From: Chromohalobacter sp. 11-W
GTDB lineage: Bacteria > Pseudomonadota > Gammaproteobacteria > Pseudomonadales > Halomonadaceae
Length of the DNA stretch: 64,000 nucleotides
Reading direction: 5' to 3'
NCBI RefSeq assembly: GCF_029889905.1
Contig: NZ_JARANZ010000001.1
Coordinates: 1-64,000, forward strand
Shown here: positions 36,762 through 45,567 of the stretch, in pieces
Numbering within the stretch: the first letter of the stretch is position 1
Layout of the letters: each line of letters opens with the position of its first letter
Notes under the pieces: model-generated
What the model was told of the DNA's origin: nothing
What the model saw: the letters and a program-made list of their open reading frames with translations, nothing else
Database searches by the model: none
Position numbers and translations under genes: made by a program

Positions 36762-37613
36762 ATGATCGCCGTTATTTCCTATCAGTTTCGGCGCTTAGTG
36801 CGTGGCGCGGGCATTTCCTTAATCTTCGCCGTGGTGGGGTCCGGCTTGTGGTATTGGCAGGAGCGCGAGGTCCGCGACCGGCTTAGCTGGATGGGGGTGC
36901 CCGAGTGGCAAACCACCAGCTGGCAGGGATTCAATCGGGTGCTGCGCAGTCACGCCTTCCTGGTGGGGTGGTCGGATATCCGGGTCAGCCCTTTATGGGT
37001 CAGTTATGCGCTCCATGAAACACCTGATGCGCCGATCGGTGATCGCCCGCATGGCTTTGCGCAGGACTGGCGCTCGTTGTGGCCGGTCATCTCGGATCAA
37101 TACACGCACAGCGGGTATGACCGCGGCCACCTGGCCCCCAACTATGCCATCGCACGCGTACACGGGCGTGCGGCCCAGCTCGATACCTTCCAGATGACCA
37201 ATATCACGCCGCAGCGCCCCGATTTGAACCGGCGCGTGTGGCAACGTCTCGAAGAGGTCGTGATGGATGATTTCCTGCCGCGCTTCGAGCAACTCCGAGT
37301 GGTCACCGGGCCGGTCTTCGATGAGCGCTTCATGCATCGAGTGGGATTCACTCAGGTGCCGTCGGCGTTTTACAAGATCATCGTGGTGCCTGGCGAGCAT
37401 CCGCGGGCGCTAGCGTTTCTGATTCCACAGACAGTGCGTGGCGACGAGCCGCTCGACCGCTTTCTGGTCAGTATCGACGAGCTCGAAGCGAGAACCCGGC
37501 TCGATTTCTTTCCGCGCCTGCCGGAAGACGTCGAAACGCCCTTGGAAGCCAATATCGAGACAAAAGGGTGGGCATTACAGCGCGTCGCGCGGCGGCCCGG
37601 GCGTTACCAATAG
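36762..37613 (+). CDS. Membrane-anchored DNA/RNA non-specific endonuclease (NUC1 family)
   Basis: A 283-aa beta-beta-alpha-metal nuclease. An N-terminal hydrophobic helix (about residues 15-32) can act as signal anchor, so the catalytic domain is probably periplasmic. The active site is YDRGHLAPN, with His123 as general base, and the metal-ligand Asn lies in MTNITPQ. Serratia nuclease and NucA share this motif. No immunity gene is recognisable next to it, as expected for an exported enzyme. The gene is convergent with three tRNA-Leu genes. Confidence 0.92.
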   Translation: MIAVISYQFRRLVRGAGISLIFAVVGSGLWYWQEREVRDRLSWMGVPEWQTTSWQGFNRVLRSHAFLVGWSDIRVSPLWVSYALHETPDAPIGDRPHGFAQDWRSLWPVISDQYTHSGYDRGHLAPNYAIARVHGRAAQLDTFQMTNITPQRPDLNRRVWQRLEEVVMDDFLPRFEQLRVVTGPVFDERFMHRVGFTQVPSAFYKIIVVPGEHPRALAFLIPQTVRGDEPLDRFLVSIDELEARTRLDFFPRLPEDVETPLEANIETKGWALQRVARRPGRYQ

Positions 37614-37671
37614 AATAATAGGGGGAGTTACATAGAGGGGGCTTCGACACTTCGTAAAGTAGCATGCACGG

Positions 37672-37758
37672 TGGTGCCCAGGAGAGGACTTGAACCTCCA
37701 CGTCCATACGGACACTAGCACCTGAAGCTAGCGCGTCTACCAATTCCGCCACCTGGGC
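37672..37758 (-). tRNA. tRNA-Leu (anticodon CAG), copy A
   Basis: 87 nt with a long variable arm and encoded CCA on the minus strand. The acceptor stem is GCCCAGG/CCTGGGC. The anticodon arm is like E. coli tRNA-Leu(CAG). Identical to copy C. Confidence 0.95.
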
Positions 37759-37788
37759 GCGTCATGCACTTTACTGATGTTTTTTTGA

Positions 37789-37875
37789 TGGTGCCCGGAA
37801 GAGGACTTGAACCTCCACGTCCATACGGACACTAGCACCTGAAGCTAGCGCGTCTACCAATTCCGCCATCCGGGC
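37789..37875 (-). tRNA. tRNA-Leu (anticodon CAG), copy B
   Basis: 87 nt, the middle gene of three. It differs from the other two mainly in the acceptor stem, GCCCGGA/TCCGGGC, where base pairing is kept by paired changes. Confidence 0.95.
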
Positions 37876-37906
37876 GTTGCCTTGTATCGATCTAGCGGAA
37901 GATCGA

Positions 37907-37993
37907 TGGTGCCCAGGAGAGGACTTGAACCTCCACGTCCATACGGACACTAGCACCTGAAGCTAGCGCGTCTACCAATTCCGCCACCTGGGC
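37907..37993 (-). tRNA. tRNA-Leu (anticodon CAG), copy C
   Basis: 87 nt with encoded CCA, promoter-proximal copy. Same sequence as copy A. Confidence 0.95.
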
Positions 37994-38005
37994 AAGGCGC
38001 GGTGT

Positions 38006-38033
38006 ATAATACCCATTTTGAGCGTGATTGCAA
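38006..38033 (-). promoter_or_regulatory. Promoter of the tRNA-Leu genes
   Basis: On the minus strand TTGCAA, 16-bp spacer, TATTAT, 12 bp before the first tRNA. A GC-rich stretch follows the -10 (ACCGCGCC), the discriminator type found at growth-rate-controlled stable-RNA promoters. Confidence 0.7.
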
Positions 38034-38087
38034 GCCACGAAGCCATGCTTCATGCCTTGTTTCGTGGAAGGCAGGTAGCCGCCATGG

Positions 38088-38116
38088 TTGGGTCGACTGG
38101 CTGTGCCCGCTATACT
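38088..38116 (+). promoter_or_regulatory. Sigma70 promoter for rnr
   Basis: TTGGGT, 17-bp spacer, TATACT, about 80 bp upstream of rnr. Good -10 and ideal spacing. Confidence 0.6.
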
Positions 38117-38196
38117 GGCGGCATGATTGAATTTCATAACAACGCCATCGGCGCACGACGTTTACTTGCCACCTCGCCTGTAAGGAAGTCATTACC

Positions 38197-40611
38197 ATGA
38201 ATCATTGGAAACTCAGTGACGATCCGCATGCGGAACGTGAAGCGAGTAAATACGATAATCCGGTCCCTAGCCGCGAATACTTGTTCGCCCGGCTGGAAGA
38301 ATACGGTAAGCCCATCACACCCGAAGACCTCAGTCGCATGCTGGCGGTGGACGACGAAGAGCGCCTGGAAGGCGTGCGTCGGCGACTTGCCGCGATGGAG
38401 CGTGAAGGTCAGATACTGCGCAATCGGCGCGGGGCCTTCGCTCTGATCGACAAGCTCGACCTCATCAAGGGGCGGGTACAAGGCCATCGTGACGGCATGG
38501 GCTTCTTGATCCGAGAAGACGGCAAGAAACCCGACCTGGTCATGCCGCCACGTCAAATGCGGCGTGTCTTCGACGGCGACCAGGTGCTGGTGCGAGTCAG
38601 TGGTCGCGACCGGCGCGGGCGCGATGAAGCGACCATCGTCGAGGTCATTGCTCGCAATACGCAGTCACTGGTGGGTATCTACCGCCAGAATACCGCCGAA
38701 TTCGGCGTACTGATTCCCGAGAAATCGCGCATCGCCCAGGAAGTCATCATCCCGCATAGCGTCAGCGGCGGCGCGCGTGATGGGCAGATCGTCTCGGCCC
38801 GTATCACCCAGCAGCCGGCGACGCGTGTACAGCCGGTGGGCGAAGTCACGGAAGTACTCGGCGAACGCATGGACCCGGGGATGGAAATCGACATCGCCAT
38901 CCGCAGTTACGAGATCCCCGCTGAGTTCCCCCCCGAAGTGCATGAACAGATCGCCGACATGTCCGCCTCCGTGGACGAGGCCGACAAGGCGCATCGCATC
39001 GACTTGCGTGATGTGCCGCTGGTGACCATCGACGATGAGTCCGCCAAGGACTTCGACGATGCCGTCTGTGCCTGGAAGACCAAGTCCGGTAGTTGGAAGC
39101 TGCTGGTAGCGATCGCCGACGTATCGCACTATGTGCGCCCAGGCACCGCCCTGGATCAGGAAGCGATCACGCGCGGCACTTCGGTCTACTTCCCCGGCCA
39201 GGTCGTGCCGATGCTGCCGGAGTTGCTCTCGAACGGTCTGTGCTCGCTCAATCCCGAGGTCGACCGTCTGGCGCTGGTCTGCGAGATGAACATTTCGCCG
39301 AATGGGGCGATCAGCCGCTATCGTTTCTACGAAGCGGTCTTCCAGTCCCACGCGCGCCTGACCTACAACAAGGTCGCCTCGATCCTCGATGACGAAGGCC
39401 CCGAAGGCGATGCACTGCGCGAGCAGTATCGCGACCTCGTGCCGTCGCTCAAGAACCTCAAGAGCCTCTACACGATCCTGAGGGAAGCCCGCGAGGCACG
39501 CGGCGCCATCGATTTCGAGACGACCGAGACGGCCATCGTCTTCAACGACGAGCGCAAGATCGAGAAGATCGTGCCGCGCTCGCGCAACGATGCACACAAG
39601 ATCATCGAAGAGTGCATGTTGGCCGCCAATGTGGCGACGGCGCGCTTCCTCGACAAGCATGACCTGCCGGCGCTGTATCGCATTCATGAGAAGCCCTCGC
39701 CGGAACGCCTGGACAAGTTGCGTCTGTTCCTCAACGAGCTGGGGCTGTCTCTGGGCGGGGGCGACGATCCCACGCCGCAGGACTACCGTGACCTTGCCGA
39801 GACGATCAAGGGTCGTCCCGACGCCGACGTCATCCAGACGGTGATGCTGCGCTCGATGAGTCGTGCGGTTTATTCGCCACAGAACGATGGCCACTTCGGT
39901 CTGGCGTATCCTGCCTATGCGCACTTCACTTCGCCGATTCGGCGCTACCCGGACCTGCTCGTGCATCGCGCCATTCGCTCGGTGATTCGCGGGCCGCGGC
40001 AAACCAATACGGTGCTGCGTGCCGAAGGCGCGCCGGTAGAGCCGCCCAGCCAATGGGCGCCGTATAGTTTCGAGCAAATGCTCGAGCTCGGTGAGCATTG
40101 CTCGATGACCGAGCGTCGTGCCGACGATGCCACGCGTGACGTGGAGGACTGGCTGAAGTGCGAGTTCATGTCGGACAAGCTCGGTGAGATCTTCGAGGGC
40201 ACCATCGCCTCGGTGACGCAGTTTGGCGTTTTCGTGCGTCTGGACGACGTCTATGTCGAGGGCCTGGTCCACGTGACCTCGCTGCCGTCCGATTATTATC
40301 ACTACGAGGCCGAGAAACACCGCCTCAAGGGTGAGCGTAGCGGTATGTCCTATCGGCTGGGCGATGGCGTCACGGTGCAGGTGGCGCGCGTCGATCTGGA
40401 CGATCGCAAGATCGACTTCGAGCTGGCCGACGAGAAACCGCGTCCGCAGAACCCCGCTCGGCGCAAGAAATCCGCGACCGATGGTGCATCGGGACGCGGC
40501 AAGCAAGGCGCAGGGCAAGCCGGCAACGCAACGAAGAAGGAGCGTGACGGCAACAAGCCGCGTCGACGTTCGCGAGGCGGCAAGGGCGGCGGCAAAGGTG
40601 ACAAGCGTTGA
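38197..40611 (+). CDS. rnr: Ribonuclease R
   Basis: Processive 3'-5' exoribonuclease that degrades structured RNA and takes part in rRNA quality control and trans-translation. The 804-aa length is normal. Order of domains: an N-terminal HTH-like region, two cold-shock OB folds, an RNB catalytic domain with the Asp cluster in DDESAKDFDDAV and the block SPIRRYPDLLVHRAI, an S1 domain (FEGTIASVTQFGVFVRLD), and a Lys/Arg/Gly-rich tail of about 60 residues. Start has AAGGAAG upstream. It is followed 31 bp later by rlmB, the usual order. Confidence 0.98.
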   Translation: MNHWKLSDDPHAEREASKYDNPVPSREYLFARLEEYGKPITPEDLSRMLAVDDEERLEGVRRRLAAMEREGQILRNRRGAFALIDKLDLIKGRVQGHRDGMGFLIREDGKKPDLVMPPRQMRRVFDGDQVLVRVSGRDRRGRDEATIVEVIARNTQSLVGIYRQNTAEFGVLIPEKSRIAQEVIIPHSVSGGARDGQIVSARITQQPATRVQPVGEVTEVLGERMDPGMEIDIAIRSYEIPAEFPPEVHEQIADMSASVDEADKAHRIDLRDVPLVTIDDESAKDFDDAVCAWKTKSGSWKLLVAIADVSHYVRPGTALDQEAITRGTSVYFPGQVVPMLPELLSNGLCSLNPEVDRLALVCEMNISPNGAISRYRFYEAVFQSHARLTYNKVASILDDEGPEGDALREQYRDLVPSLKNLKSLYTILREAREARGAIDFETTETAIVFNDERKIEKIVPRSRNDAHKIIEECMLAANVATARFLDKHDLPALYRIHEKPSPERLDKLRLFLNELGLSLGGGDDPTPQDYRDLAETIKGRPDADVIQTVMLRSMSRAVYSPQNDGHFGLAYPAYAHFTSPIRRYPDLLVHRAIRSVIRGPRQTNTVLRAEGAPVEPPSQWAPYSFEQMLELGEHCSMTERRADDATRDVEDWLKCEFMSDKLGEIFEGTIASVTQFGVFVRLDDVYVEGLVHVTSLPSDYYHYEAEKHRLKGERSGMSYRLGDGVTVQVARVDLDDRKIDFELADEKPRPQNPARRKKSATDGASGRGKQGAGQAGNATKKERDGNKPRRRSRGGKGGGKGDKR

Positions 40612-40642
40612 ATAGGCGCCATGGAACGGGCAGTGGAGCATC

Positions 40643-41428
40643 ATGAAAGCTAAACCTTCCCGGGCGCGTATCGCGACGCCCGAAGGCTTGGACGCCGTGT
40701 ATGGCGTGCACGCCGTACGGGCCTTGTTCGAGCGTGGCCAGCCGCCACGCGAGCTTTGGTTACAGGAAGGGCGTGCCGAGGCACGCCTGGACAGCCTCTC
40801 GGAGAGCGCCCGTCAGGCTGGCATCAAATGCGTGGGCGTCGCCCGCGAAACGCTGGATGGCGTGGCCAAAGGTGCAGTGCATCAAGGCGTGATCGCTTTC
40901 GCGCCACCGCTGCAAGCCGAGAGCGAGGAAGCGCTCTGGTTTCGTCTCGGCGCCTGGCAGCAGGCGTCTCCGCCGTTGCTATTGATCCTCGATGGGGTGA
41001 CCGATCCGCATAACTTCGGTGCCTGCCTGCGCAGCGCCGACGCGGCAGGTGCGCACGGTGTCATCGTGCCCAAGGATAAGGCCGCGCCCCTCAACGCCAC
41101 GGTGCGCAAGGTTGCCTGCGGCGCTGCCGATGTCACGCCCGTCTATCAGGTCACCAACTTGTCGAGGGCGATGGCGCGGCTCAAGACGCATGGGGTATGG
41201 ATCGTCGGGACAGCGGGCGAGTCGGCGCAGAGCCTTTACGAGGTCGACTTGATGGGGCCTGTGGCCATTGTCATGGGCGCCGAAGGCAAAGGTATGCGCC
41301 GGCTGACGCGCGAAGGCTGCGATCTACTCGCCAAGCTTCCCATGACGGGCAGTGTGTCGAGCCTCAATGTCTCGGTTGCCACGGGCGTGTGCCTATTCGA
41401 AGCCGTGCGCCAACGTCATGTCTCTTGA
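40643..41428 (+). CDS. rlmB: 23S rRNA (guanosine-2251-2'-O)-methyltransferase RlmB
   Basis: SPOUT/TrmH-class methyltransferase that modifies G2251 in the P-loop of 23S rRNA. The 261-aa protein begins with YGVHAVRALFERG (substrate-binding domain). SPOUT motif 1 is LDGVTDPHNFGACLRSADAAG, motif 2 contains IVMGAEGKGMR, and motif 3 is LPMTGSVSSLNVSVATGV, which form the knotted SAM site. It follows rnr as in E. coli. The N-terminal extension of about 15 residues is basic. Confidence 0.97.
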   Translation: MKAKPSRARIATPEGLDAVYGVHAVRALFERGQPPRELWLQEGRAEARLDSLSESARQAGIKCVGVARETLDGVAKGAVHQGVIAFAPPLQAESEEALWFRLGAWQQASPPLLLILDGVTDPHNFGACLRSADAAGAHGVIVPKDKAAPLNATVRKVACGAADVTPVYQVTNLSRAMARLKTHGVWIVGTAGESAQSLYEVDLMGPVAIVMGAEGKGMRRLTREGCDLLAKLPMTGSVSSLNVSVATGVCLFEAVRQRHVS

Positions 41429-41449
41429 TGTCCGGTCGGGCGAGACAAG

Positions 41450-41478
41450 TTGCAAGCGCGCGGGGTGATCACTACAAT
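41450..41478 (+). promoter_or_regulatory. Promoter of the rpsF-rpsR-rplI operon
   Basis: TTGCAA, 17-bp spacer, TACAAT; the leader to rpsF is about 120 nt. Confidence 0.75.
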
Positions 41479-41532
41479 TGATCGGCTTTCCGGGCATCGT
41501 TTCGCGTGTCTGGAAACATAGAGACTTTCTCT

Positions 41533-41598
41533 CCTTGCTTCTCGCGGCCCTGTACCTGGTACTGACGGGCCTCGTGGAAGCTGTCAAACCGTAAGGAG
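41533..41598 (+). ncRNA. Probable S6:S18-binding leader of rpsF
   Basis: The leader just before rpsF can fold as nested stems: cctt (41533-41536) with aagg (41593-41596), gcttc with gaagc, ggccc with gggcc, and an inner gtac hairpin. An asymmetric bulge on the 3' side contains CCG directly before the Shine-Dalgarno, and the outer stem pairs with it. S6:S18 leaders of this kind, with a conserved CCG bulge mimicking 16S rRNA, are known to autoregulate rpsF in many bacteria. The fold here was worked out by eye. Confidence 0.6.
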
Positions 41599-41603
41599 CT
41601 ATC

Positions 41604-42026
41604 ATGCGTCATTACGAAATCGTGTTCATGGTCCACCCGGATCAGAGCGAGCAGGTGCCGGCCATGGTCGAGCGCTATACCGGGCTCGTTACCGAAAACG
41701 GCGGCACTGTGCATCGTCTGGAAGATTGGGGGCGTCGTCACCTGGCCTACCCGATCAACAAGATCCACAAGGCCCACTATGTACTGATGAACATCGAGTG
41801 CAGCGGCGAAACTCTCGACGAAATCGAGAATATCTTCCGCTTCAACGATGCCATCATTCGTAGCTTGGTGGTGCGTTGTAAAGAGGCGGTCACCGAAGCG
41901 TCTCCGATGATGAAGCCGGCCGAAGAAAAGCCGCGTCGTCGTGAAGAGAAAAGCGAGCGTCCGAACGTTGAGCGTTCCGAAACGAACGCCGACGCTGATG
42001 CCGACGCCGAAGCTGAAGCCAACTGA
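41604..42026 (+). CDS. rpsF: 30S ribosomal protein S6
   Basis: A 140-aa S6 protein, starting [18 protein letters not shown], with motif [26 protein letters not shown]. It binds S18 on the small-subunit platform. The C-terminal extension is long and strongly acidic ([11 protein letters not shown]), which resembles the polyglutamate tail region of E. coli S6. The first gene of the operon; the RBS AAGGAG is inside a leader structure, so expression is probably autoregulated. Confidence 0.98.
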   Translation: MRHYEIVFMVHPDQSEQVPAMVERYTGLVTENGGTVHRLEDWGRRHLAYPINKIHKAHYVLMNIECSGETLDEIENIFRFNDAIIRSLVVRCKEAVTEASPMMKPAEEKPRRREEKSERPNVERSETNADADADAEAEAN

Positions 42027-42049
42027 TTCGTACCTCTGGAGGATAAACC

Positions 42050-42277
42050 ATGGCACGCTTTTTCCGTCGCCGTAAGTTTTGCCGCTTCACCGCCGAAGGC
42101 GTGAAGTACATCGATTACAAGGACCTTGATACTCTCAAGTCCTATATCACTGAAACCGGTAAGATCGTACCCAGCCGCATTACCGGCACCAAGGCTCGTT
42201 ATCAGCGTCAGCTGTCCACGGCCATCAAGCGCGCTCGTTATCTGGCGCTGCTGCCCTATACCGACAGCCACCAGTAA
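42050..42277 (+). CDS. rpsR: 30S ribosomal protein S18
   Basis: A 75-aa S18, of normal length, with [20 protein letters not shown] and the C-terminal [10 protein letters not shown] region. It starts 24 bp after rpsF with GGAGG in the gap. It pairs with S6 in the small subunit and in the leader-binding complex. Confidence 0.98.
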   Translation: MARFFRRRKFCRFTAEGVKYIDYKDLDTLKSYITETGKIVPSRITGTKARYQRQLSTAIKRARYLALLPYTDSHQ

Positions 42278-42295
42278 AACAAGGCGACTGGCGTG

Positions 42296-43147
42296 ATGCA
42301 GGCACTGGCCCGTTGGGTGATGCGCGGTACGCCGCAGGCGGCAATGGTCGCGCTGATTGCGGCGTTGATTCCCTGGTTGTTTTGGCTGAGTGCCGCCGTC
42401 GCCGCGCTGGTAACGTTACGCCGCGGCCTGGGCCCTGGCCTGCCCGTGTTGATTGCCGCCGCGCTGCCAGCTGGCTGGTGGTGGGTGCAGGGGGACGCCG
42501 TTCCGCTTGCCAGCGTTTTGCTGGTGACGCTGATGGCGACCATACTGCGCGCCCGGATGCGTTGGGGCGAGACCCTGATTGCGGGCATGCTGGTGTGTGT
42601 GGTGCTGGTGCAGTTCGGCATCTTCCTGCCTCCGGGAGGGGCGGGCCCACTGCTCGATCAGGTACGCCAGAACTCGGCGGACGTCGATGCCATGCTCACC
42701 GAGTTGAGTGCCCAAGGTGTCTCCAGCGAACAGCTGGCGGGCATGTTGATCGGCGGCGTTACAGGGTTAGTGGTACTGCTTGCGGCAGTCGCTTGTTTGG
42801 CACTAGCGCGTAGTTGGCAAGCCGGATTGTATAATCCCGGTGGCTTTCGCGACGAGTTCCATGCGCTGCGTTTGAACACCAAGGAGCTTTTGCTGCTGGT
42901 CGGTGTTGGAATATTGGGCGTGCTGGTATCCATGCCGATGGCAACGATGCTGGCGTGGATACCCTTGCTCGTGGCAGGCATTGCGCTGGTGCATGGTTGG
43001 ATTGGATTGAAGGGGATGAGCGGGTTTTGGTTGGTCGGCTTTTACGCATTGCTGCTGACGACCTGGCCCACGATTCTGGTTGTGCTGTTGCTGGCCGCTG
43101 TCGATACTTTCGCGGATTTCCGCGCACGCTTGGCCGGCAACCACTGA
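42296..43147 (+). CDS. DUF2232/YybS-like membrane protein
   Basis: A 283-aa polytopic inner-membrane protein with about eight hydrophobic segments. It lies between rpsR and rplI, the position of the DUF2232 membrane protein in Pseudomonas and relatives. The ATG at 42296 is preferred; a GTG one codon upstream is possible. It is separated from rpsR by 18 bp and from rplI by 15 bp, so it belongs to the ribosomal operon. Its function is unknown; no catalytic motif is seen. Confidence 0.85.
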   Translation: MQALARWVMRGTPQAAMVALIAALIPWLFWLSAAVAALVTLRRGLGPGLPVLIAAALPAGWWWVQGDAVPLASVLLVTLMATILRARMRWGETLIAGMLVCVVLVQFGIFLPPGGAGPLLDQVRQNSADVDAMLTELSAQGVSSEQLAGMLIGGVTGLVVLLAAVACLALARSWQAGLYNPGGFRDEFHALRLNTKELLLLVGVGILGVLVSMPMATMLAWIPLLVAGIALVHGWIGLKGMSGFWLVGFYALLLTTWPTILVVLLLAAVDTFADFRARLAGNH

Positions 43148-43162
43148 TGAGAGGTTAACGAG

Positions 43163-43609
43163 ATGGACGTCATTCTGCTCGATAAGATTGGCAAGCTGGG
43201 TAACTTGGGTGACCAAGTCGCTGTCAAGGCCGGTTACGGCCGCAACTACTTGGTGCCTTACGGCTTGGCCGTGCCGGCCACCAAGGAAAACGTTGCCGCT
43301 TTTGAAGCGCAACGTGCCGAGCTCGAAGCGCAAGCCGCAGAGCGTAAGTCAGAAGCCGAGGCGCGCGCTGAACAGCTGGCTGAAATCGAGCTGTCGTTGG
43401 TCGCCAAGGCCGGTGATGAAGGCAAGCTGTTCGGCTCTATCGGCCCGCGCGATCTGGCCGATGCACTGACGCAGGCGGGTCTCGATGTGGTCAAGAGCGA
43501 AGTGCGCATGCCGGAAGGTCCGATTCGCCGGACCGGTGAGTATGACATTACGCTGCAACTGCACGCGGAAGTCGCTACCAGCGTTCGCATCGTGATCGTG
43601 GCCGAGTAA
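43163..43609 (+). CDS. rplI: 50S ribosomal protein L9
   Basis: A 148-aa L9, starting [19 protein letters not shown], with the conserved [17 protein letters not shown] block, the long central helix, and a C-terminal rRNA-binding domain. The last gene of the operon, followed by a strong terminator. Confidence 0.98.
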   Translation: MDVILLDKIGKLGNLGDQVAVKAGYGRNYLVPYGLAVPATKENVAAFEAQRAELEAQAAERKSEAEARAEQLAEIELSLVAKAGDEGKLFGSIGPRDLADALTQAGLDVVKSEVRMPEGPIRRTGEYDITLQLHAEVATSVRIVIVAE

Positions 43610-43639
43610 GCGGTCACCGCCAGGCGACATGCTGGCATG

Positions 43640-43670
43640 GGGCGCGAAGGGTAACCTTCGCGCCCTTTTT
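43640..43670 (+). terminator. Rho-independent terminator after rplI
   Basis: Perfect 11-bp stem gggcgcgaagg/ccttcgcgccc with a GTAA loop, followed by TTTTT. Confidence 0.95.
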
Positions 43671-43813
43671 GTGCCATGAGCCAAGGTCTTGGGGTACGTG
43701 AGATAGGGTCCATGAAGTGCAACGGTAGAGTCATCACGGCATCATGGTGATGGCCGACACGGTGAACGTGTGCACTTCGCCGACCTTCGATATCGACCGG
43801 TCAGGAAACGAGC

Positions 43814-45202
43814 ATGAGCGAATACGTCGAGCACGACCAGGAAACCGCGGCGCTCAAGGTGCCGCCGCACTCGCTGGAAGCGGAGCAATCAGTGCTCGGC
43901 GGGCTGATGCTGGACAACAGCGCCTGGGATACGGTCTCCGAGCGCCTGACCGCCGACGACTTCTATCGCTACGAACATCGTCTGACCTTCAATGCGATGG
44001 CCCAGCTCGCCGAATCGGGGCATCCGCTCGATGTGGTCACGCTCTCGGAGGCGCTGGAAAACCGCGATCAGTTGGAGGGTGTGGGCGGACTGGCTTACTT
44101 GGCCGAACTGGCGCGCAACACGCCATCGGCGAGTAACATTCGCGCTTATACCGATATCGTGCGCGAACGTGCCACCTTGCGCAAGTTGATCCAGGCAGCC
44201 AATCAGATCGCCGAGGGTGCCTTTGCCCCACAAGGCCGCCCCTCCGACGAGTTGGTCAACGAGGCCGAGCGCCTGGTGTTTCAGATCAGCGAGGATCGCC
44301 CCAAGACCGGTGGGGCGATCGGCATGAGCGACCTGCTCAGCAAGGCCGTCGATCGTATCGACGAGCTTTTCAACATGCAGGGCGAGATGACGGGGCTTTC
44401 CTCCGGTTTCCGAGATCTGGACGAGATGACGTCGGGGCTGCAGCCGTCGGATCTGGTGATCATTGCCGGACGTCCTTCCATGGGTAAGACGACATTCGCC
44501 ATGAATGTGGTCGAACATGCGGTCATCTCCAGTGACAAGCCGGTCATGGTGTTTTCCATGGAGATGCCCGCCGATGCTTTGATGCTGCGCATGCTGTCCT
44601 CGTTGGGACGTATCGATCAGACGCGCGTGCGGACCGGGCAGTTGGAAGACGAAGACTGGCCGCGTTTGACCTCGGCGGTCAATTTGCTCAAGGACAAGCA
44701 ACTCTTCATCGACGATACGGCAGGGCTTTCACCCAACGAGATGCGCTCACGCACTCGGCGTCTGGCGCGCGAGCACGGTAACATCGGCATGATCATGATC
44801 GACTATCTGCAGCTCATGCAGATCCCTGGTTTTTCCGAGAACCGTACCGGTGAGATTTCTGAAATCTCGCGCTCGCTCAAGGCCTTGGCCAAGGAGTTCA
44901 ACTGTCCGGTCGTCGCGTTGTCGCAGCTCAATCGCTCGCTCGAGCAGCGGCCCAACAAGCGCCCGGTGATGTCGGATCTTCGCGAGTCGGGGGCCATCGA
45001 GCAGGATGCCGACGTCATCGCCTTCGTCTATCGCGATGAGGTCTATAATCCTGACAACCCCGACAATCATGGCTTGGCTGAACTGATTATCGGAAAGCAG
45101 CGTAACGGGCCGATCGGGACCGTTCATATGGCCTTTATCGGCAAGTACACACGCTTTGAGGATCTCGCCCCCGACAGCTACGGTCAGCACATGGGCGAGT
45201 GA
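43814..45202 (+). CDS. dnaB: Replicative DNA helicase DnaB
   Basis: Hexameric 5'-3' helicase of the replication fork. The 462-aa protein has the N-terminal collar domain (PPHSLEAEQSVLGGLMLDN), the linker, and a RecA-like motor with Walker A GRPSMGKTTF, Walker B MIMIDYLQLM, and QLNRSLEQRPNKRPVMSDLRESG with the arginine finger region. No intein interrupts the Walker A or other conserved motif. It follows the r-protein operon, as often in gammaproteobacteria. Confidence 0.98.
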   Translation: MSEYVEHDQETAALKVPPHSLEAEQSVLGGLMLDNSAWDTVSERLTADDFYRYEHRLTFNAMAQLAESGHPLDVVTLSEALENRDQLEGVGGLAYLAELARNTPSASNIRAYTDIVRERATLRKLIQAANQIAEGAFAPQGRPSDELVNEAERLVFQISEDRPKTGGAIGMSDLLSKAVDRIDELFNMQGEMTGLSSGFRDLDEMTSGLQPSDLVIIAGRPSMGKTTFAMNVVEHAVISSDKPVMVFSMEMPADALMLRMLSSLGRIDQTRVRTGQLEDEDWPRLTSAVNLLKDKQLFIDDTAGLSPNEMRSRTRRLAREHGNIGMIMIDYLQLMQIPGFSENRTGEISEISRSLKALAKEFNCPVVALSQLNRSLEQRPNKRPVMSDLRESGAIEQDADVIAFVYRDEVYNPDNPDNHGLAELIIGKQRNGPIGTVHMAFIGKYTRFEDLAPDSYGQHMGE

Positions 45203-45233
45203 TGATGGCAAGGCAAACATGCCGGTGTTGCCT

Positions 45234-45239
45234 TATAAT
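45234..45239 (+). promoter_or_regulatory. Candidate -10 box (TATAAT) for the 99-aa gene
   Basis: A perfect TATAAT 28 bp before the ATG at 45268; no good -35 at the right distance (AGGCAA with 17 bp spacing). Confidence 0.4.
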
Positions 45240-45267
45240 GCCGGCTCGCAAGTGAACAGGAGGGGAG

Positions 45268-45567
45268 ATGGCGAGCGGATTTCAACGTGGCAAGAAACGT
45301 ACCCCCAAGCTCGAGGGGCGCGGCCAACTGGAAAGCGTCGAGCGTGAAGGGCCGTTCAAGGAATGGTTGGGGATGCCCGACCTCTACCGTTATTCCCTGG
45401 TCGTCGATGGTGAAACCTACAGCTATCAGACCGAAGACGCCGAACTTCCCGTCTCGGTCGGTGATCGGGTGGTGTTTCGTTACAAGGAAACCCGTGCGGG
45501 CAACTGGGTCGATCGGAACTCGCTCGGGGTGGCGATCGATCCATCCACGTACCAGCGCGATTCTTGA
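45268..45567 (+). CDS. Small basic/acidic protein of unknown function
   Basis: A 99-aa protein I do not recognise. It begins with a basic segment (FQRGKKRTPKLEGRG), then a likely beta-rich domain with YRYSLVVDGETYSYQTED and VSVGDRVVFRYKETRAGNWVDRNSLGVAI. The alternation suggests a small beta-barrel (OB- or SH3-like), but this is a guess. GGAGGGGAG precedes the ATG and a TATAAT lies upstream, so it is probably expressed on its own. It has no obvious partner; dnaB ends 65 bp upstream. Confidence 0.72.
   Translation: MASGFQRGKKRTPKLEGRGQLESVEREGPFKEWLGMPDLYRYSLVVDGETYSYQTEDAELPVSVGDRVVFRYKETRAGNWVDRNSLGVAIDPSTYQRDS

Noticed and set aside
38665-40644. 659-codon open frame on the minus strand
   Set aside because: Antisense to rnr and without family features.
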